Of a stretch of DNA of 64,000 nt, positions 54,015 through 63,779 are shown one piece after another. The DNA lies in NCBI RefSeq assembly GCF_014904755.1, contig NZ_JACZFQ010000021.1:62001-126000 (forward strand), read 5' to 3'. How positions within the stretch are numbered: the first letter of the stretch is position 1; the number at the start of each line of letters is the position of its first letter. The stretch comes from Neoluteolibacter marinus. Its GTDB lineage: Bacteria; Verrucomicrobiota; Verrucomicrobiia; Verrucomicrobiales; Akkermansiaceae. Below the pieces are notes generated by a model. The model saw only the letters and a list, made by a program, of their open reading frames with translations, searched no databases and had not been told where the DNA came from. The position numbers and the translations under genes are program-made.

Positions 54015-54169
54015 GGGATTCAAGATTCGTGGTTCATGTCGACCCTCCCCGACCCCCGAACCTGTGCCAGCCCGCCTTGTTGTCAACCTCGCCCGGCACC
54101 TCAGGTTGTCACACAACCTTCAAGGATCGCCTTGCCGCATCCGTGCATCCTGCCATCGTCCGGCACGCC

Positions 54170-55570
54170 ATGGCCTACCTCGACGACGAATCCTTCCTTC
54201 TCCATTCGCCGACCTCCCGCCGCCTCTACCACGAAGTGGCCAAGGACGCGCCGATCTTCGACTACCACTGCCATCTCTCGCCCAAGGAGATCGCGACCAA
54301 TCACCGTTGGGAGAACCTGGCCGACCTGTGGTTGGGAGGCGACCACTACAAATGGCGCCTGCTCCGCGCCAACGGGGTGGACGAGGAACTCATCACCGGC
54401 GCCGCCTCCCCGCGCGAAAAATTCCAGGCTTGGGCGGAAACCGTGCCTTACACCCTGCGCAACCCGATCCACCACTGGACGCACCTCGAGCTGCGCCGCT
54501 ACTTCGGCATCGACACCCTGCTGGGCCCCGACACCGCCGACCGCATCTGGGAAACCGCCAACGCCCGGTTGGCCGAAGAGGATTTCTGCGTGCACGGCAT
54601 CTTGAAAAAGTTCCGGGTGGAGATGGTCGGCACCACCGACGACCCGGCCGATCCCCTCACCCATCACCAGGCCATCGCCGCCAGCGACCTCGGCACCCGC
54701 GTGCTGCCGACTTTCCGCCCCGACAAGGCCTTCGCGGTGGATCAACCCAAGGCATTCAACGCCTGGATCGAGAAGCTCGAGGAGATCACCGACACCAGCA
54801 TCAACCACGTGTCGGACCTCCTCCACGCCCTGCAGAAGCGGCACGATGACTTCCATGCCGCCGGGTGCCGACTTTCCGACCACGGGCTCGACCGCTGCCC
54901 CGCCCTCGCCTGCGACGACGCCGACGCCTCGATCATCTTCGACAAGGCACGCCGAGGACTCCCGGTGGACGCCGAGGAGAAGGAAAAGTTCTGCTTTTTT
55001 CTGATGATCTTTTTCGGCCAGCAGGATGCCGCGAAGGGCTGGACCAAGCAGCTGCACCTCGGGCCTTTCCGCAACGTCAACCCGCGGATGTCCGCCCTGC
55101 TCGGCCCCGACAGCGGCTTCGACACCATCGGCGACGAACGCCAGGGCGCAGCCCTCGTCACCTACCTGGGTGCCCTCGCCGAGCGCGGCGCCCTGCCCCA
55201 GGTCATCCTCTATAACATCAACCCACGGGATAATTACCTGTTCGCCGCCATGACCGGGGCCTTCCAGGACGGCTCGGTTCCCGGCAAGATCCAGTTCGGT
55301 TCCGGCTGGTGGTTCCTCGACCAGAAGCACGGCATGGAGCTCCAGCTGGACGCGCTGTCGTCCACCGGCCTGTTGTCACGCTTCGTCGGCATGCTGACCG
55401 ACTCGCGATCGTTCCTCTCGTTCCCCCGCCACGAGTACTTCCGCCGCATTCTCTGCAATCTGATCGGCAGCGAGGCGGACCGGGGCGAACTGCCCGATGA
55501 CTTCGACGCCTTGTCGAAACTGGTGGCCGACGTCTGTAGCGGCAACGCCAGCCGCTACTTCGGTTTCTGA
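54170..55570 (+). CDS. uxaC: Glucuronate isomerase (uronate isomerase)
   Basis: 466 aa, normal length. Converts D-glucuronate to D-fructuronate and D-galacturonate to D-tagaturonate. Amidohydrolase-type metal site in PIFDYHCHLSPKEIATNHRW; also VEMVGTTDDPADPLTHH, LPTFRPDKAFAVD, GFDTIGDERQGAAL, GSGWWFLDQKHGMELQLD and the C-terminal LTDSRSFLSFPRHEYFRRIL. The ATG at 54170 gives the usual short N-terminus. It stands alone here; with the rhamnosidase it suggests pectin use. Confidence 0.95.
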   Translation: MAYLDDESFLLHSPTSRRLYHEVAKDAPIFDYHCHLSPKEIATNHRWENLADLWLGGDHYKWRLLRANGVDEELITGAASPREKFQAWAETVPYTLRNPIHHWTHLELRRYFGIDTLLGPDTADRIWETANARLAEEDFCVHGILKKFRVEMVGTTDDPADPLTHHQAIAASDLGTRVLPTFRPDKAFAVDQPKAFNAWIEKLEEITDTSINHVSDLLHALQKRHDDFHAAGCRLSDHGLDRCPALACDDADASIIFDKARRGLPVDAEEKEKFCFFLMIFFGQQDAAKGWTKQLHLGPFRNVNPRMSALLGPDSGFDTIGDERQGAALVTYLGALAERGALPQVILYNINPRDNYLFAAMTGAFQDGSVPGKIQFGSGWWFLDQKHGMELQLDALSSTGLLSRFVGMLTDSRSFLSFPRHEYFRRILCNLIGSEADRGELPDDFDALSKLVADVCSGNASRYFGF

Positions 55571-55595
55571 AATCCACGACCGGCCGCACGGGCAT

Positions 55596-55645
55596 AAAAA
55601 AGTGCGCCTCCGAACCATCCCGTTGAGGATCGCCCGGAGACGCAC
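55596..55645 (-). terminator. Rho-independent terminator (minus strand)
   Basis: Outer stem GTGCGTCTCCG/CGGAGGCGCAC with an inner ATCC...GGAT pairing in the loop, followed on the minus strand by TTTTTT. It ends the discoidin/lectin-like gene. Confidence 0.8.
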
Positions 55646-55668
55646 CAACCCGTTGTATTTCCCGGAGA

Positions 55669-58164
55669 TTATTCTTCTTCGACGCGGATCATTAACTTCG
55701 TGCCTTCCGTGAATCCCACGGTCGCCGAGGTTTCGCCCGACGCTGCGGTGCCCGAAATGCCGGCGCCGAGTTCGGTGGTCCAATCAAGCCCGTCGGTCGA
55801 GGCCGTGATCCTGTAGCTCTTGAGCTCGTTGGATCCCCAGGTGACCTGCAGCATGTCGGTGCCGAAATCGAAGGAGAAATCCTTGATCGCGAATGCACCC
55901 GGGGAAACCGGTGCCGCGGGAGGAGGTCCTTCGGTGAGGAACCAGCTGGTGATGTCGTGGGCTTCGAACTGGCCGCCGCTGCGGGCCGAGAACCCGACGT
56001 AACCGGTGCCCGATCCGTCGACCGCACCGAGGGCGGCGAGATCCACGTCAAGGCTGTCGATGACCAACGCGTTGTTGAAGTAGACATCGAGGTCGTTCGG
56101 AACCCCCGGCTGGTAATCGATGCGGATCACGTAGGGGGCGGTGTCACCGCTGTTCATGCTCATGTCCGTCGGATCATTGCCCGGAAGCGGAACTACGTTG
56201 GGGAAGGTGTTGAGGTCGGCCTCGGCCAACACCAGGCCTCCGGCCCGCACCTGCACCACCGCGGCACTGAGATCACCCTCGTTGAGGTAGCTGTCGAACT
56301 TGACGTTGAGCGCATTGCTGGCGAGTCCGTCCTCCGAAGCTCCGGCCGGAACCCGGGTCGTCGCATCGGGGTTGTTCTGGAGGATGAAGGCCATGCCGTC
56401 GGCACCGTTGGTCCCCGCGTCAAGGCTGATGAACTGGGTGCCGAAGGTCGTGCTGAAGCCAGCGGAGGCGTCGATCCGCTTGCGAAACCATGCGGTGCCC
56501 CGCTGGCTGCCGACATCGTCATTCAAGCGCAGGCGGTTCGCATTTGCCGGGGCCGGAAAGGTGGCAAAGGCATTCAGCACGGTGGCACTGTTGATCAGCG
56601 CGAGTTCCTCGCCCGCGGCATCGAAATCCGCGTACGCGATCGTCGTGACCGACGGATTGATCACATCAATATCCAATGTTGCCGTCGTGACGGTACCCCC
56701 TGCCGAAGTCGCTGTGAGCACGGCGGTCGTATCCGCCGCCACGGCGAACGATTGGCTGCCGGAAAGCCCCACAGGCACCGGACCGCTACCGACGTCGATG
56801 GTTGCGTTCGCTGCTGCCACGGTGTCCCAGGTCAACAAGATCGGCTCGCCCGCGATCAGTTTCGGCGCGTCTGCCAGAAGGTTGGCGAAGGGCTTGATCG
56901 AATCGCCCGGAAGCGGCGTGTCGGCGGCGACCGTCTGCCGCAGAAGCGGCAACGGGTAGTCGAAAGCCGTCACGTTCTCGATCATCGTCCAGTTCGTCTT
57001 GTCATCGCTACCCTCGATGATCCAACGCAGGGGATCACGTGCAGGGGAATCGTTTGCGGTCGCGATGTAGTAGCCGTCATAGCCGGCCAGCGCGTCCGCA
57101 TCGCTGAAGGTATAGATGAAACCGGTCTTGGTGAAATTGAGCCACTTGGTCCCGAGATTGTCGTCGTTCAGCTTGTCCGGCCCCTCGGCGCCGGGACTGC
57201 TGGGATTAGTGGTCCCCGGAATCAATGGGATGATATTCTCGGTCGCTTCCGGCAGCAACGGGGTGAGTCCGTTCAGGAAGCGGAACTCGGAGATCTGCAC
57301 GCTATTCGCGGCCGCGTTGTCCCTTAGCAAGGTCGGTGTGAAGCGGACGTACTTGTAATGCGAGAGTCCACCCGCGACCGTCCGCACGATCACGTTGCGG
57401 TCATTGCTTCCGTCCCCGTTCGTGGCCGTGAGTGTGTAGGTGGTGTCCGCATTGTCCGGTGGGCTGACCGTGGCGAAATCGATGGCACCGAGACCGGAGC
57501 CACCGCCAGGCGCGAGACTCGCCGTCGTCGTGCCACCGGGGCCGATGATCCAGTCGAGATCCACGCTGGACCCATTGATGGCGATGTAGGCCGGACGGCT
57601 CGTGCTGCTTTCCATGAACCTCGCGAATGCCGCGGCTGGCAGCGTGAGCTGGGTCGTGAAGGTCTTGCGGCCGTCTGGCGTTGCGAACCGCCGCACGCCG
57701 TCGATCAGTGTCCATGGATCGGTGTCGAGATCGCGTCCTTCCAGCGTCCAGGAAACAGGATCGCGCCGCGTGTCATCGTTCGCGGTGGCGAAGTCGTAGC
57801 CATCGACTGCGACGGGAGCGCCGAAATCAAACACCGCAGCGGCAAGTCCGCCATTGAACCACTTCGTATCGACATTGCCGTCCGCCAGGTTACCCGGGTT
57901 CTCACCCGCCTGCCCGGTCGGGATACCGTTCACGGTAACCCCGGCCATCGAGACCGGCGATCCGCCGTTGTAGAAGCGGAACTCAGAGAGCTGCTGCTGG
58001 TTGGTGATGCCGCCTTTCAGTTCGGTCGGAGCGAAGCGGTAATAGCGGTAGGTTCTAACTGTCGCGGAAGCGGTGGCGATCATGCCGAGCGCCGCGGCGG
58101 TCACGAGCAAGGAACAACGTGGCACGCCGCAATGAAAACGGCCACCATCGGTGGGTTGGTTCAT
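55669..58164 (-). CDS. Secreted protein with discoidin-like repeats and L-type lectin-like domain
   Basis: 831 aa. Signal peptide (LLVTAAALGMIATASA). Two discoidin/F5-8C-like regions follow: about 38-170 (YYRFAPTELKGGITNQQQLS, DTKWFNGGLAAAVFDFG) and 272-420 (YVRFTPTLLRDNAAANSVQI, LGTKWLNFTKTGFIYTF), each with TANDD/TANDS and RDP. An Ig-like stretch comes next (430-505), then an L-type lectin-like sandwich (about 510-740: GADGMAFILQNNPDATTRV, LNVKFDSYLNEGD, GYVGFSARSGGQFEAHDI) and a C-terminal beta domain (LQVTWGSNELKSYRITAST). Carbohydrate binding is likely; enzyme activity is not apparent. Confidence 0.8.
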   Translation of the reverse strand: MNQPTDGGRFHCGVPRCSLLVTAAALGMIATASATVRTYRYYRFAPTELKGGITNQQQLSEFRFYNGGSPVSMAGVTVNGIPTGQAGENPGNLADGNVDTKWFNGGLAAAVFDFGAPVAVDGYDFATANDDTRRDPVSWTLEGRDLDTDPWTLIDGVRRFATPDGRKTFTTQLTLPAAAFARFMESSTSRPAYIAINGSSVDLDWIIGPGGTTTASLAPGGGSGLGAIDFATVSPPDNADTTYTLTATNGDGSNDRNVIVRTVAGGLSHYKYVRFTPTLLRDNAAANSVQISEFRFLNGLTPLLPEATENIIPLIPGTTNPSSPGAEGPDKLNDDNLGTKWLNFTKTGFIYTFSDADALAGYDGYYIATANDSPARDPLRWIIEGSDDKTNWTMIENVTAFDYPLPLLRQTVAADTPLPGDSIKPFANLLADAPKLIAGEPILLTWDTVAAANATIDVGSGPVPVGLSGSQSFAVAADTTAVLTATSAGGTVTTATLDIDVINPSVTTIAYADFDAAGEELALINSATVLNAFATFPAPANANRLRLNDDVGSQRGTAWFRKRIDASAGFSTTFGTQFISLDAGTNGADGMAFILQNNPDATTRVPAGASEDGLASNALNVKFDSYLNEGDLSAAVVQVRAGGLVLAEADLNTFPNVVPLPGNDPTDMSMNSGDTAPYVIRIDYQPGVPNDLDVYFNNALVIDSLDVDLAALGAVDGSGTGYVGFSARSGGQFEAHDITSWFLTEGPPPAAPVSPGAFAIKDFSFDFGTDMLQVTWGSNELKSYRITASTDGLDWTTELGAGISGTAASGETSATVGFTEGTKLMIRVEEE

Positions 58165-58402
58165 AGGTTTTGGGTTTGGGGTTTTGGTATGGATTTTTTG
58201 GCTCTCGGCGCCTTGGAACGCCGGAACCTGGAAACGAAAGCAAGTTGCCCAACTGACGCGTCCGACTCTGAACGCCCCATTTCGAAAAGAGGTTTAGTAC
58301 GACCTTGAAGAATCGTTCAGATCGCGCTCGCGCTCCCCTCTACCCGCGGTCCTTCCGTTTTGGGGCTTGGCAGAATGCCCCACCTGGGAGGAGCTTCACC
58401 GC

Positions 58403-59056
58403 GTGTCGCCGGCCCGTTTCCTCTCCCTGAATCCGACTTCCCTGAAGATCTGCGGGGTCGTCCGCGCCCCGGACGCCGGGCAATTGGCCGCACTCGGTGT
58501 CGATGCGCTCGGCGCCAATTTCTGGCCGCGTTCGAAGCGCTATCTGCCCCCGGAGGACGCCGGTTTCTTGCACGAACTCAAAGGCCGCATCCTACGGGTT
58601 GGCGTCTTCGTGAATGCCGCGGAAGAGCTGCCGCTGCGTCTGTTCGAAGACGAGCTGATCGATCTGGTCCAGCTTCACGGCGACGAGACTCCGGACGACG
58701 CCGGCTATTTGCGCGACGCGGGAATTCCCTTCATCAAGGCTCTGGGGGTCCGGGACGCCGGCGACTTGCACAAGGCCCACGATTTCGGTGCGAGCGCAAT
58801 CCTGCTCGATGCCCATGCCCCGGGAGTCTACGGCGGCACCGGGCACACGATCGACTGGGACCTCGCCCGCAGCTTCGTCGAGGCGAATCCAAATCTTCCC
58901 GTGATCCTCGCGGGAGGCATCGTCGCCGGAAATGCCGCGGCGGCGATTGCCGCCGTCAAACCCGCCGCCATCGATATCGCGTCGGGCGCGGAGTCCAGTC
59001 CCGGAGTCAAGGACTTCGAAAAGATTGCTTCGCTGCTCGCCGCTTGCCGGGCATAG
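58403..59056 (+). CDS. trpF: Phosphoribosylanthranilate isomerase
   Basis: 217 aa, step three of tryptophan synthesis. General base Cys17 in LKICGVVRAPDA and general acid Asp136 in LLDAHAPGVYGGTG; LAGGIVAGNAAAAI forms the phosphate-binding end. The usual KICG(L/I)T motif reads KICGVV here. GTG at 58403 is chosen because GGGAGGAG lies nine bases upstream; a TTG at 58367 is possible. No other trp gene is adjacent. Confidence 0.93.
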   Translation: MSPARFLSLNPTSLKICGVVRAPDAGQLAALGVDALGANFWPRSKRYLPPEDAGFLHELKGRILRVGVFVNAAEELPLRLFEDELIDLVQLHGDETPDDAGYLRDAGIPFIKALGVRDAGDLHKAHDFGASAILLDAHAPGVYGGTGHTIDWDLARSFVEANPNLPVILAGGIVAGNAAAAIAAVKPAAIDIASGAESSPGVKDFEKIASLLAACRA

Positions 59057-59114
59057 CCCCCATACCGCAATCTTCTTGCATCTGCGATCCTTCTGCGCGA
59101 AGGATCTCCCGGCG

Positions 59115-59540
59115 ATGCGCGGATCCCCATTACTTCGAACCCTGAGCGTCCTGACGGTCTTGCTGCTGGCCGCATTTGGGCTGAGCCGGCTGACCACCGG
59201 AACCGACCGGCCCGTTGTCTCCAGCGTCGAGATCCCCGTGGAAACGCCGAGCGCCGAACGGAAGATTGCCTACGAACTGAGCCTCTCCACCACCGCCACT
59301 GAGGTCACCCTCGACATCGGCGGATCTGAAGTCACCGCGTCCAACACGGCGGAAACCCTCTCCGGCAGTCTCGCCGTGGAAGATCCCCGGCCGCTCGTGA
59401 GCCTGCGCATCGCATGGGCCGGCGAGACACCCGGCCACCGATTCGCGAAACTCCGCATCGAGGAACCGGGAAAGGAAACCCGCGAGCATGTCTTTTCGTC
59501 CGCCGGCGACATCGACGACATCTGGGAACCCGAACCATGA
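59115..59540 (+). CDS. Membrane-anchored protein next to metal ABC transporter, unknown function
   Basis: 141 aa, not recognised. One N-terminal membrane span or signal (LLRTLSVLTVLLLAAFGLS) is followed by an extracytoplasmic beta-rich part (VEIPVETPSAERKIAYELSL, EVTLDIGGSEVTASNTAETL, LRIAWAGETPGHRFAKLRIE). It ends in an acidic tail (GDIDDIWEPEP). Its stop overlaps the start of the transporter ATPase (ATGA), so it is very likely part of the transport system. It is too short for a cluster A-I substrate-binding protein. Confidence 0.75.
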   Translation: MRGSPLLRTLSVLTVLLLAAFGLSRLTTGTDRPVVSSVEIPVETPSAERKIAYELSLSTTATEVTLDIGGSEVTASNTAETLSGSLAVEDPRPLVSLRIAWAGETPGHRFAKLRIEEPGKETREHVFSSAGDIDDIWEPEP

Positions 59541-60334
59541 GCGACGAACATCACGACTGCTGCGCCCACCACGGCCACCACCACGAACTGGTGATCGACT
59601 CGCTGCGGGTTTGTTACCGCAACACGGTCGCCCTCGACGACGTGTCGTTCGCCACTTCCTGCGGCAACCGGGTGGCCTTGGTCGGCCCGAACGGTGCCGG
59701 CAAAAGCACCTTGCTCAAGGCGATCGCCGGGCTGGTTCCCCGCAATGGCGGCAGCATCCGCTGGCGCGGCACCGCCGTGAAACGCTGGTCGCGTGAGTTC
59801 GCCTATCTCCCGCAGCGGGAAGAGGTGGACTGGTCATTCCCGATCACCGTCCAGGGCCTCGTCGAAATGGGACGCTACCCCCAGACCGGCTGGTGGGGAC
59901 GCTTCAGCACCCGGGACGCCACCGCTGTCGAAGCCGCCCTTGCCGACCTCGATCTCCTCGACCTGCGGCACCGCCAGATCCGCGAGTTGTCCGGCGGCCA
60001 GCAACAACGGGCCTTCCTCGCGCGCGCCTTGGCCCAGGAAGCCCATGTCCTCTTGCTCGACGAACCCTTCACCGGCCTCGACCGCAACGCCTCGCGCCAA
60101 CTCGGCGACCTGCTCGAGAAGCTCGCCCGCGAGGGGCGTCTGATCGTCGCCTCCCACCACGACCTCGAAAGCGCCCCCCGCCTCTTCGACGAGGCCCTGC
60201 TCTTGAAGTCGAGGTCCCACGGCTTCGGGGCGGCGTCCGAGATCCTCTCGGAGCGCAACCTCGCCCGCATTTTCGGGCAAGTTCAAGACGCCGATGAACG
60301 TCCGGCGCCCCGCGCCATCGCGACGCCCCTTTGA
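59537..60334 (+). CDS. Metal (Zn/Mn-type) ABC transporter ATP-binding protein
   Basis: 265 aa. A His- and Cys-rich N-terminus (EHHDCCAHHGHHHE) is probably metal-binding. Then the ABC core: Walker A GPNGAGKSTL, Q-loop YLPQREEVDWSFPIT, signature LSGGQQQR, Walker B VLLLDEPFTGLD and switch ASHHDLESA. YLPQREEVDW is the wording of the Mn/Zn (ZnuC/MntB/SitB) branch. ATGA overlap upstream, permease nine bases downstream. Confidence 0.9.
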   Translation: MSDEHHDCCAHHGHHHELVIDSLRVCYRNTVALDDVSFATSCGNRVALVGPNGAGKSTLLKAIAGLVPRNGGSIRWRGTAVKRWSREFAYLPQREEVDWSFPITVQGLVEMGRYPQTGWWGRFSTRDATAVEAALADLDLLDLRHRQIRELSGGQQQRAFLARALAQEAHVLLLDEPFTGLDRNASRQLGDLLEKLAREGRLIVASHHDLESAPRLFDEALLLKSRSHGFGAASEILSERNLARIFGQVQDADERPAPRAIATPL

Positions 60335-60343
60335 TCAACCACC

Positions 60344-61177
60344 GTGGAACTGCTCATCCATCCCTTCTACCAGCGCGCGCTCGCCGCCGCCCTGATCATC
60401 GGCTTCTCGAACGGCTTCTTCAGCGGTTTCGTGGTCTTGCGCCGCAATGCCCTTTCGGTGAGCGCGCTCTCCCACACCATGCTGCCGGGCATCGCCGCCG
60501 GCATCCTCGTCACCGGCATGCTGACCCAGGCAAGCGCCTTCGTCGGAGCGCTCTTCGCCGCCCTGATGGTCGGCCTGGGATCGGTGGCGGTCGCGCGCGG
60601 AAACCGCATTGCCCAGGGAACCGCCCTGGCGGTGATCTACACCACGGCCTTCGCCGCGGGGGTGGCGATCCTGCCGCGGCTCGACACCCGCCAGGAACTC
60701 GAGCACTGGTTGTTCGGCGACATCATGGCGGTGGGCAACGCCGACCTGTGGATCGCCTTCGGCATCGGCTCCCTGACGCTCCTGGTGGCGAACCTGCTGA
60801 TGCGCCCGCTGCTGGTCACGATGTTCGAGCCGAATGTCGCCGCCGCCCAGGGCGTCCCGGTACGATTCATCCAGTATTTGCTGTTCGCCCTGCTGGTGCT
60901 GTCGCTGGTGGCCTCGCTGCAAGCGGTCGGTTGCGTCCTTTCGGTCGGCATGCTGGTGGCGCCCGGCGCCACCATCTCGCTGCTCACCGACAAGACCCCG
61001 GCGCTGTTCTGGGGCGGCGGCCTGCTCGGCGCGGCCGGAGCGGTCGGCGGGGTCCTGCTTTCCGCCACCCTCGGGCTCGCCCCGGGGCCGGTGATCGTGA
61101 TGCTGCTCGGCAGCCTGTTCCTGGCCGCGTGGATCTTCAGCCCGCGCTATGGCCTGATTGCGGGTTGGAAGAAGTGA
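60344..61177 (+). CDS. Metal (Zn/Mn-type) ABC transporter permease
   Basis: 277 aa, ABC-3 family with about eight membrane spans, from a GTG start. FFSGFVVLRRNALSVSALSH and TMLPGIAAGILVTGML at the N-terminus, YTTAFAAGVAI and HWLFGDIMAVG in the middle, LVASLQAVGCVLSVGMLVAP and ATISLLTDKTPALFWG towards the C-terminus. It forms a transporter with the ATPase. No periplasmic metal-binding protein gene is in the window. Confidence 0.9.
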   Translation: MELLIHPFYQRALAAALIIGFSNGFFSGFVVLRRNALSVSALSHTMLPGIAAGILVTGMLTQASAFVGALFAALMVGLGSVAVARGNRIAQGTALAVIYTTAFAAGVAILPRLDTRQELEHWLFGDIMAVGNADLWIAFGIGSLTLLVANLLMRPLLVTMFEPNVAAAQGVPVRFIQYLLFALLVLSLVASLQAVGCVLSVGMLVAPGATISLLTDKTPALFWGGGLLGAAGAVGGVLLSATLGLAPGPVIVMLLGSLFLAAWIFSPRYGLIAGWKK

Positions 61178-61367
61178 AAATCTAGGCCCGTCACGGCATT
61201 TCACGCCACCTCCCGGCGTCGCAAATCTACTTCCAGCCAATTCCCTGATTGGTTCATTTGGAATGAATGAAGGGTGACAAAGTTGGATTGAGCCGCCACT
61301 CGGGGTGAAAACATACACAATTCCATGATGGACTCGCGGACCCTCGCCCACTATTGCAGGGATTCCG

Positions 61368-62675
61368 ATGGCCTACTTCACAGACATTCCCAAGATCGTT
61401 TACGAAGGTTCGAAATCCAAGAATCCACTCGCGTTCAAGCACTACAATCCCGACGAGATCATCGAGGGCAAGACGATGCGTGAACACATGCGCTTCGGTG
61501 CCGCCTACTGGCACGTGATGCGCAATGCCCTGTCCGATCCCTTCGGCGGCGGCACCGCTGTGATGCCTTGGGACGACTACTCCGACTCCGTCGACAACGC
61601 GAAGAAGCGCGCCGACGTGTTCTTCGAGTTCCTCGAAAAGATCGACATCGACTACTACTGCTTCCACGACCGCGACATCGCGCCCGAGCTGGACGACTTC
61701 AGCAAGTCCACCGCCGCCCTCAACGAGGTGGTCGCCCACCTCGGACAGCTCCAGCAATCGAGCGGAAAGAAGCTGCTCTGGGGCACCGCCTGCCTGTTCT
61801 CCCATCCCCGCTACTCGCAAGGCGCCGGCACCTCGCCGGACGCCGCGGTGTTCGCCTACGGGGCGGCACAGGTGAAGGCAGCCATGGACGCCACCCATGC
61901 CCTCGGCGGCCTCGGCTACACTTTCTGGGGGGGCCGCGAAGGCTACGCCACGCTGCTGAATACCGACATGAAGCGCGAGCTCGATCACCTCGCGGCACTG
62001 CTCCACATGGCGGTCGATTACGCGAAAAAGATCGGCTACACCGGCCAGTTCTACATCGAACCCAAACCGCGCGAACCCTCCACCCACCAGTACGACTCGG
62101 ACTCCGCGGCCTGCCTGAACTTCCTCCGCGAATACGGCCTGCTCGAGCACTTCAAACTCAACCTCGAGACCAACCACGCGACGCTCGCGGGTCACACCAT
62201 GCAGCACGAGATCTCGGTGGCAATGGGCGCCAATGCCCTGGGATCGATCGACGCCAACCAGGGCGATACCTTGCTCGGCTGGGACACCGACCAGTTCCCG
62301 AGCGACATCTACGGCACCACCCAGGTGATGCTGAAGGTGCTGGAAATGGGAGGCTTCACCACCGGCGGTCTCAATTTCGACGCCAAGCGCCGCCGCGAGT
62401 CGCACGAACCGATCGACCTGTTCTACGCCCACATCGGCGGCATGGACGCGTTCGCACGCGGCCTCAAGGTCGCCGCCGCGATCCGCGAGGACGGCCGGAT
62501 CGCCGACTTCGTCAAGTCCCGCTACTCGAGCTGGGACGAAGGCATCGGCAAACAGATCGAAGACGGCAAGATGAACTTCGACGACCTCACCGAGTGGGTG
62601 AAGAAGAACCCCGAACCGGTGGTTGCTTCCGGTCGCCAGGAACTCATGGAGAACATCCTCAACGAACTTCTGTGA
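61368..62675 (+). CDS. xylA: Xylose isomerase
   Basis: 435 aa, class II length. Converts D-xylose to D-xylulose. Active-site His in [12 protein letters not shown]; metal and substrate sites in [67 protein letters not shown] and [13 protein letters not shown]. About 190 bases precede it, which should hold the promoter; an inverted repeat CCAAT...ATTGG (about 61231-61246) may be an operator. No xylulokinase or xylose transporter follows. Confidence 0.96.
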   Translation: MAYFTDIPKIVYEGSKSKNPLAFKHYNPDEIIEGKTMREHMRFGAAYWHVMRNALSDPFGGGTAVMPWDDYSDSVDNAKKRADVFFEFLEKIDIDYYCFHDRDIAPELDDFSKSTAALNEVVAHLGQLQQSSGKKLLWGTACLFSHPRYSQGAGTSPDAAVFAYGAAQVKAAMDATHALGGLGYTFWGGREGYATLLNTDMKRELDHLAALLHMAVDYAKKIGYTGQFYIEPKPREPSTHQYDSDSAACLNFLREYGLLEHFKLNLETNHATLAGHTMQHEISVAMGANALGSIDANQGDTLLGWDTDQFPSDIYGTTQVMLKVLEMGGFTTGGLNFDAKRRRESHEPIDLFYAHIGGMDAFARGLKVAAAIREDGRIADFVKSRYSSWDEGIGKQIEDGKMNFDDLTEWVKKNPEPVVASGRQELMENILNELL

Positions 62676-62703
62676 CCGATGGCGGGCAAGCGCCCGCCTG
62701 ACG

Positions 62704-63744
62704 TCACCTTCCAACGGGTGCCAAACGGCCCGGCGTGCAAACGTCGGGCCGTTTTTCTTCAAGCCCCCCCAGCCAGACGGCTGCCCGTTTGGCGTAGTAG
62801 GTCAGGATCATGTCCGCACCGGCGCGCTTGATGCCCGTCAGGCTTTCCAAGGCGATCGCCTTGCCATCCACCCATCCGGCGGCGGCGGCACTCTCGATCA
62901 TCAAGTACTCGCCGCTGACCTGATAGGCGGCCACCGGGAGGGTCGTGCTTTCGCGGACGCGGCTGATGATGTCGAGGTACGGCCCCGCCGGCTTCACCAT
63001 CACCATGTCGGCGCCTTCCGCCTCATCCAACAGGACCTCCCGGATCGCCTCGCGGGCATTCCCCGGGTCCATCTGATAGGTCTTCTTGTCGCCCTCCTTC
63101 GGCGCCGAGTCGAGCGCCCCGCGGAACGGACCGTAGTAGGCGGAGGCGTACTTCGCCGAGTAGCTGAGGATCGAGACATCCTGGAAGCCCTCCCCGTCCA
63201 GCGCCGACCTCAGTGCGGCCACCCGCCCGTCCATCATGTCGCTGGGAGAAACGATGTCCGCTCCGGCCCTGGCATGACACAAGGCCTGTTGACAGAGGAT
63301 TTCGACCGTCTCGTCATTGAGCACCTGAAGCCCCCCCTGCTCGTCCCGGCGGACCACCCCGTCGTGACCGTCCGAATTGTAGGGATCGAGCGCCACGTCG
63401 GTGATCACGCACAGCGTCGGATGAGCGGCTTTCAGCGCGCGGATGGCCCGCGGAACCAACCCGAAGTCATTCGCGCACTCTTCCGCTTTCGGAGTCTTCA
63501 GGTGGTCTTCAATCTTCGGGAATAGCACCACGGCAGGAACCCCCAGCGCATGCGCTTCCCCCGCCTCCCGGACCAGCCCCTCCAGCGACCAGCGCGTCAC
63601 TCCGGGCATCGAGGCGATCGCGACATCGGACGGATCCTCGTGCAGGAAGAGCGGCAGGATGAAATCCGCCGGCGTGAGGACGTTCTCGCGGACCAGGGAA
63701 CGGATCGCCGGCGTGCGGCGGTTGCGGCGGGGACGAATATGCAT
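62704..63744 (-). CDS. hemB: Delta-aminolevulinic acid dehydratase (porphobilinogen synthase)
   Basis: 346 aa. Joins two 5-aminolevulinate molecules into porphobilinogen. Active-site lysines are Lys198 (YSAKYAS) and Lys251 (VMVKPAGPYLD). The metal region reads DVALDPYNSDGHDG, without the Cys triad of zinc enzymes, so it is a magnesium-type HemB. ATG at 63744 gives the usual RPRRNRRTPAIRSLVRE start. The C-terminus runs about 20 residues past the usual ILTYYAKRAA end, and this tail is encoded across the xylA terminator hairpin. Confidence 0.95.
   Translation of the reverse strand: MHIRPRRNRRTPAIRSLVRENVLTPADFILPLFLHEDPSDVAIASMPGVTRWSLEGLVREAGEAHALGVPAVVLFPKIEDHLKTPKAEECANDFGLVPRAIRALKAAHPTLCVITDVALDPYNSDGHDGVVRRDEQGGLQVLNDETVEILCQQALCHARAGADIVSPSDMMDGRVAALRSALDGEGFQDVSILSYSAKYASAYYGPFRGALDSAPKEGDKKTYQMDPGNAREAIREVLLDEAEGADMVMVKPAGPYLDIISRVRESTTLPVAAYQVSGEYLMIESAAAAGWVDGKAIALESLTGIKRAGADMILTYYAKRAAVWLGGLEEKRPDVCTPGRLAPVGR
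62723..62757 (+). terminator. Rho-independent terminator of xylA
   Basis: A 13-bp stem with one wobble (62723-62735 with 62742-62754, loop TGCAAA) running into the T-run 62752-62756, 48 bases after the xylA stop. It lies inside the 3' end of the convergent hemB coding region. Confidence 0.85.
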
Positions 63745-63779
63745 CTGGGGATTGTGTTGAAGATTCACCCGGTCTCGAC

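Noticed and set aside
55957-57327. 456-codon plus-strand frame
   Set aside because: Antisense shadow of the discoidin/lectin-like gene.
61254-62762. 502-codon minus-strand frame
   Set aside because: Antisense shadow of xylA, whose active-site motifs are all in place on the plus strand.
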